Shown: one piece after another, positions 60,815 to 64,000 of the stretch | Numbering within the stretch: the first letter of the stretch is position 1 | Layout of the letters: every line of letters begins with the position of its first letter | Assembly (NCBI GenBank): GCA_000688615.1 | Contig: JHVA01000001.1 | Coordinates: forward strand, 62,001 to 126,000 | Source of the DNA: Acidobacteriaceae bacterium KBS 146 | GTDB lineage: Bacteria; Acidobacteriota; Terriglobia; Terriglobales; Acidobacteriaceae | Direction of reading: 5' to 3' | Length of the DNA: 64,000 nt | The notes under the pieces: model-generated | What the model was told of the DNA's origin: nothing | The model's input: only the letters and a program-made list of their open reading frames with translations | Database searches by the model: none | Program-made: the position numbers and the translations under genes

Positions 60815-62695
60815 GTGACGAAGAGAGGGAAAAAGGCAGAGAAGTCAGCCGGGAAACCGAGTGGGAGCAATCCAGACGAAGTTTCGGATTTTCTGCCGAT
60901 TGAAGACTACGGCGTACTTGGCGATCTGAGAACGCTGGCGCTGGTAAGCAGAACCGGATCGATCGATTTCTTCTGCTTTCCTCACTTCGATTCACCCACC
61001 GTCTTTGCCGCTCTGCTCGATCCCCAGAAAGGGGGACACTTCTGTATTCAGGCGAATCTGAAGCACAGCGGGACGAAGCAGCTTTATCTGCCCGATACCA
61101 ATATCCTGCTGACGCGCTTCCTCTCGTCGGAAGGCATCGCTGAGATTACTGATTTCATGCCGATCTTCAAAGATGGAGGGCGCGGCCGCATTGTCCGCAG
61201 AGTGGCGGTCATCCACGGCAAGGTCGAATTCAACATGCAGTGCCGCCCTCGATTCGACTATGCCCGCGCGTCCAATACCGCGAAACATCATGGCAATGCT
61301 GTTGTGTTTCGCCCCGAGGACGGCCATCCACCTTTTGCGTTGCAATCCACGCTGAAGCTGAAGATCGACGGCGATGGTGTGGAGCAGTCGTTCCGGCTGA
61401 AGGCGGGCGAGGTGGCCTGGTTCGTCTTCGGTGAAGATGGGCCTGAGGCTCGTGAAGAGCTGAATACAGAAGAACTGCAGGCCGAGTTTGAAAAGACATC
61501 GGAGTTCTGGAGGTCCTGGATCGCGCAATCGAACTACAAAGGCCGGTGGCGAGAGATGGTCAATCGATCGGCGCTTGTGCTGAAGTTGCTCACGGATCGG
61601 GAGTATGGTTCGCTGGTGGCGGCTCCTACCTTTGGCCTGCCGGAGAGTATCGGGGGCTCCAGAAACTGGGACTACCGCTATACCTGGCTACGAGATTCTT
61701 CTTTCTCGCTATACGCCATGATGCGCCTCGGCTTTTTTGATGAGGCTGCACAGTTCCAGCGGTGGATTCACGACCGACTGAACTACGATTCGCCGCAGGG
61801 CCCGCTGCAGGTCTTGTACAGGACCAATGGGGATCAGGAGACTCCGGAGATAGAGCTGGATCATCTGCGCGGCTATATGGATTCAAAACCGGTTCGCGTG
61901 GGAAATGCCGCGTGGAAACAGCTTCAGCTGGATATCTATGGAGAGTTTCTGGATTCTGTTTACCTTGCAGCGAAGTATGGAGACGGCATCAGCATCGATG
62001 ACTGGGAAAACATTAAGCGGATGCTCGAATGGCTTTCGAAGAACTGGAACCAGCCCGATGATGGAATCTGGGAGATTCGCGGCAGCCGCAAACACTTTCT
62101 GCATTCCAGGCTGATGTGCTGGGTTGCCTTCGACCGTGCCGTCCGGCTGGGAGCCAAGCGGTCCTTGACGGGGCCCTTCGACTGGATGGAGAAGACACGC
62201 GATGCCATCGCCGACGATATCTATACCAACTTCTGGAATGAAAAGCTGCAGTCCTTTGTGCAGTACAAGGGAGCCGATGTCGTCGATGCTGCGATTCTAC
62301 TGATGCCGCTGATGCGTTTTATCAGTCCCAGCGATCCGAAGTGGATCTCAACCCTGAATGTGATTGAGCGCGAGCTGACGGTGGATACCTTTGTCTACCG
62401 TTACAAGCATGTGAAGGGTTTCGATGGCTTGACCGGCGACGAGGGCAGCTTTACGGCCTGCTGCTTCTGGTTTGTGGAAGCGCTGGCGCGATCGCACCAG
62501 ACTGCGAAGGCGCGGCTGCTCTTTGAAAAGATGCTGGGGTATGCAAATCATCTGGGTTTGTACTCCGAAGAGGTTGGATACAGCGGCCGGCACCTTGGAA
62601 ACTTCCCTCAGGCCCTCACTCACCTGGCCCTGATCAGCGCGGCGACCTATCTCGATAGAGACTTGTCGGGCGAGGAGCGGACCCCGTGGCGATGA
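60815..62695 (+). CDS. Glycoside hydrolase family 15 protein (glucoamylase/trehalase-like)
   Basis: A 626-residue enzyme. GTG 60815 is favoured because GGAGG lies six bases upstream; an earlier TTG (60794) and two ATGs are alternatives. The N-terminal beta-sandwich (about residues 20-250) is followed by the (alpha/alpha)6 barrel with SIGGSRNWDYRYTWLRDSSFSLYAMMRLGF. The likely catalytic glutamates are in DDGIWEIRG and LYSEEVGYSG. The closing GNFPQALTHLALISAATYLDR is typical of bacterial GH15. Such proteins act on alpha-1,4-glucans or trehalose; no signal peptide is seen, so it is probably cytoplasmic. Confidence 0.93.
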   Translation: MTKRGKKAEKSAGKPSGSNPDEVSDFLPIEDYGVLGDLRTLALVSRTGSIDFFCFPHFDSPTVFAALLDPQKGGHFCIQANLKHSGTKQLYLPDTNILLTRFLSSEGIAEITDFMPIFKDGGRGRIVRRVAVIHGKVEFNMQCRPRFDYARASNTAKHHGNAVVFRPEDGHPPFALQSTLKLKIDGDGVEQSFRLKAGEVAWFVFGEDGPEAREELNTEELQAEFEKTSEFWRSWIAQSNYKGRWREMVNRSALVLKLLTDREYGSLVAAPTFGLPESIGGSRNWDYRYTWLRDSSFSLYAMMRLGFFDEAAQFQRWIHDRLNYDSPQGPLQVLYRTNGDQETPEIELDHLRGYMDSKPVRVGNAAWKQLQLDIYGEFLDSVYLAAKYGDGISIDDWENIKRMLEWLSKNWNQPDDGIWEIRGSRKHFLHSRLMCWVAFDRAVRLGAKRSLTGPFDWMEKTRDAIADDIYTNFWNEKLQSFVQYKGADVVDAAILLMPLMRFISPSDPKWISTLNVIERELTVDTFVYRYKHVKGFDGLTGDEGSFTACCFWFVEALARSHQTAKARLLFEKMLGYANHLGLYSEEVGYSGRHLGNFPQALTHLALISAATYLDRDLSGEERTPWR

Positions 62696-62786
62696 GGCGT
62701 TGCTGCTTTATGGTTAAAAGAAGGCGCAGCCAGCACAGGTTGAGCAGTCATTCGCTATAAGGCACAAGGAGCAGAAGAGGAGCGTT

Positions 62787-63740
62787 ATGGATAGGAAGAA
62801 GCTTGGAAATTCGGATCTCGAGATTACACCCATCGGGTTCGGCGCATGGGCGATCGGTGGTGGCGACTGGCAGTTTGCGTGGGGGCCGCAGGACGATAAC
62901 GACTCCATCGCGGCAATTCACAAAGCGCTTGACCTTGGAATCAACTGGATCGATACGGCCGCGGTGTATGGTCTGGGTCACTCGGAAGAAGTAGTTGCGC
63001 GTGCACTCAAGTCGACATCCCATAAGCCCTACCTCTTTACTAAGTGCGGTCTGGTGTGGAATGAGAAGCGCGAGGTCCTCAACGACCTGAAGCAGATTCG
63101 CCGCGAGGCCGAGGACAGCCTGCGTCGTCTGCAGGTGGATACGATTGATTTGTACCAAGTGCACTGGCCCAAGCCGGACGAGCAGGTCGAGGAGGCATGG
63201 GGTGTGATGGCGGATCTCAAAAAAGAAGGGAAGGTGCGCTGGATCGGCGTGTCGAACTTCAGCGTCAGCCAGATGGAGAGAGCGTCGAAGATCGCTCCCA
63301 TCACCTCCAACCAGCCTCCCTATTCCATGCTGAACCGCGATGTCGAGAAAGAGATTCTGCCGTTCTGCCAAAAGAACAATATCGGTACGATCAGCTATGC
63401 TCCGATGCACTCCGGCCTGCTGACCGGAGCGATGACCAGGGAGCGTGTGGCGAATTTCCCGGAAGATGACTTTCGACGACGGGCGAAGAATTACCAGGAG
63501 CCGTTGCTCTCGAGAAATCTTGCCGTGGCGACGTTCCTCGGGGAAGTTGGGAGGCGGCACGGCGTTAGCGCAGGCGTTGTTGCCATTGCGTGGGTTCTTC
63601 ATCACTCGGCAGTGACCGGAGCGATCGTTGGGGGGCGGAACGCGAAACAGGTAGAAGGCGTCGTCGCAGCCGCAACCTTCCGCTTGCCAGAGGATGAGTT
63701 CCAAGAGATTCAAAGATATCTGGCGGAACACGTCGCGTAG
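62787..63740 (+). CDS. Aldo/keto reductase
   Basis: A 317-residue NADPH-type oxidoreductase. The catalytic tetrad is D56, Y61, K86 and H126 (WIDTAAVYG, LFTKCG, QVHWP). The cofactor region includes IGVSNFS, ISYAPMHSGLLTGAM and the late GAIVGGRNAKQVE. This resembles the YakC/Tas-like or general AKR7/13-like group. Substrate is unknown. It has GAGGAG upstream and stands alone, followed by a strong terminator. Confidence 0.94.
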   Translation: MDRKKLGNSDLEITPIGFGAWAIGGGDWQFAWGPQDDNDSIAAIHKALDLGINWIDTAAVYGLGHSEEVVARALKSTSHKPYLFTKCGLVWNEKREVLNDLKQIRREAEDSLRRLQVDTIDLYQVHWPKPDEQVEEAWGVMADLKKEGKVRWIGVSNFSVSQMERASKIAPITSNQPPYSMLNRDVEKEILPFCQKNNIGTISYAPMHSGLLTGAMTRERVANFPEDDFRRRAKNYQEPLLSRNLAVATFLGEVGRRHGVSAGVVAIAWVLHHSAVTGAIVGGRNAKQVEGVVAAATFRLPEDEFQEIQRYLAEHVA

Positions 63741-63780
63741 AGCACATCATTCCGGCACAGAATTCTTGCATTTCGTCTAG

Positions 63781-63816
63781 AAGCGGAGATAGGCAATTCT
63801 GCCTATCTCCGCTTTT
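63781..63816. terminator. Rho-independent terminator after the aldo/keto reductase gene
   Basis: A perfect 15-bp stem, AAGCGGAGATAGGCA (63781-63795) with its complement at 63800-63814, closes on ATTC and runs into a T tract. It lies about 40 bases after the stop codon. Confidence 0.9.
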
Positions 63817-63836
63817 ACGTATGGATCCAGCCTGGG

Positions 63837-64000
63837 TTGGACTTCAGCAAAACGGTCGATGTTCCTCAAAAGTTCCTCAAAGAACTCGGAAACGCCTTTA
63901 ATTCCTTGACCGCTTTTGCTGGAAGGGAGTATTTAGTTATTCGGCAAAGGGATCGTCGAATTGAAGGCGTCAATATTTTAGTTCCGATTGGAACTTCTAG
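63837..64000 (+). CDS. Possible partial gene at right edge, unknown
   Basis: From TTG 63837 an open frame runs off the window end, reading DFSKTVDVPQKFLKELGN and then LVIRQRDRRIEGVNILVPIG. The wording is protein-like, but no ribosome site precedes the TTG. The opposite strand is also open over part of it. Base composition is visibly lower in GC than the rest of the window. I do not recognise the product. Confidence 0.25.
   Translation, partial: MDFSKTVDVPQKFLKELGNAFNSLTAFAGREYLVIRQRDRRIEGVNILVPIGTS

Noticed and set aside
1..64000. tRNA, rRNA, CRISPR arrays, transposases
   Set aside because: Read for cloverleaf-like ends, regularly spaced repeats and transposase motifs; none seen. A covariance-model scan would be needed to exclude small RNAs.

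Overview
The window is about 64 kb of continuous, gene-dense bacterial chromosome of moderately high GC. It has no rRNA, tRNA, CRISPR array, insertion sequence or prophage gene that I can recognise. The style suggests an acidobacterium, probably of the Terriglobus/Granulicella/Edaphobacter type. Reasons are the many Tat-exported enzymes, a GWxTD-domain protein beside a carboxypeptidase-regulatory-domain outer-membrane-like protein, and Tat-exported beta-propeller lactonases. This placement is inferred from gene style, not from a marker gene.

Layout. (1) 1-9185: a duplicated catabolic module on the + strand. It holds SelA-like PLP enzymes (three, one cut by the window edge), two RidA-type enamine deaminases, two amidohydrolases of the EF_0837/AHA_3915 type and one sugar-acid-type MFS importer. 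All the complete enzymes carry Tat or Sec export signals, so the pathway appears to run outside the cytoplasm. This is the most unusual system in the window. (2) 9264-14975: two tandem Tat-exported lactonase-type beta-propellers, L-threonine dehydrogenase, a Tat-exported sugar isomerase/epimerase-like protein and a protein-isoaspartate methyltransferase. (3) 15386-19882: an AIM24/TIGR00266 protein, a DoxX-like protein, a lone ABC ATPase and cydAB (bd-type quinol oxidase). (4) 20006-28052: an eight-gene arginine operon read leftward, argR-C-B-D-F-G-H plus a short N-acetylglutamate-synthase-like GNAT protein, mostly with overlapping genes. A double ARG-box operator separates it from the divergent gltB (28223-32755). 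(5) 32937-35468: a TetR/FadR-like regulator and a long-chain acyl-CoA ligase. (6) 35601-44718: housekeeping and mixed enzymes, including an acid phosphatase, an MBL hydrolase, a phosphofructokinase with the pyrophosphate-type signature, Tag glycosylase, an exported metallophosphoesterase, an M24 peptidase with accB-accC-thiE, and a FosA-like protein. (7) 44827-48999: a glycosyltransferase and two amino-acid permeases. (8) 49220-58298: a large secreted protein of unknown function, a MacA/LolD-like efflux pair without a permease, the GWxTD protein and the outer-membrane-like protein. (9) 58356-64000: an APC permease whose start codon seems non-canonical, a CBM9-like protein coupled to a small membrane protein, a GH15 glucoamylase-type enzyme, an aldo/keto reductase and a lower-GC edge.

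How parts work together. In region 1 a plausible scheme is that the amidohydrolase removes an acyl group, the PLP enzyme eliminates ammonia or water, RidA clears the reactive enamine, and the MFS protein takes up the resulting keto-acid. In region 4 ArgR probably represses its own operon and may also act on gltB, linking glutamate supply to arginine synthesis. In region 6 accB and accC give the biotin carboxyl carrier and biotin carboxylase of acetyl-CoA carboxylase, while the TetR/acyl-CoA ligase pair of region 5 points to fatty-acid use.
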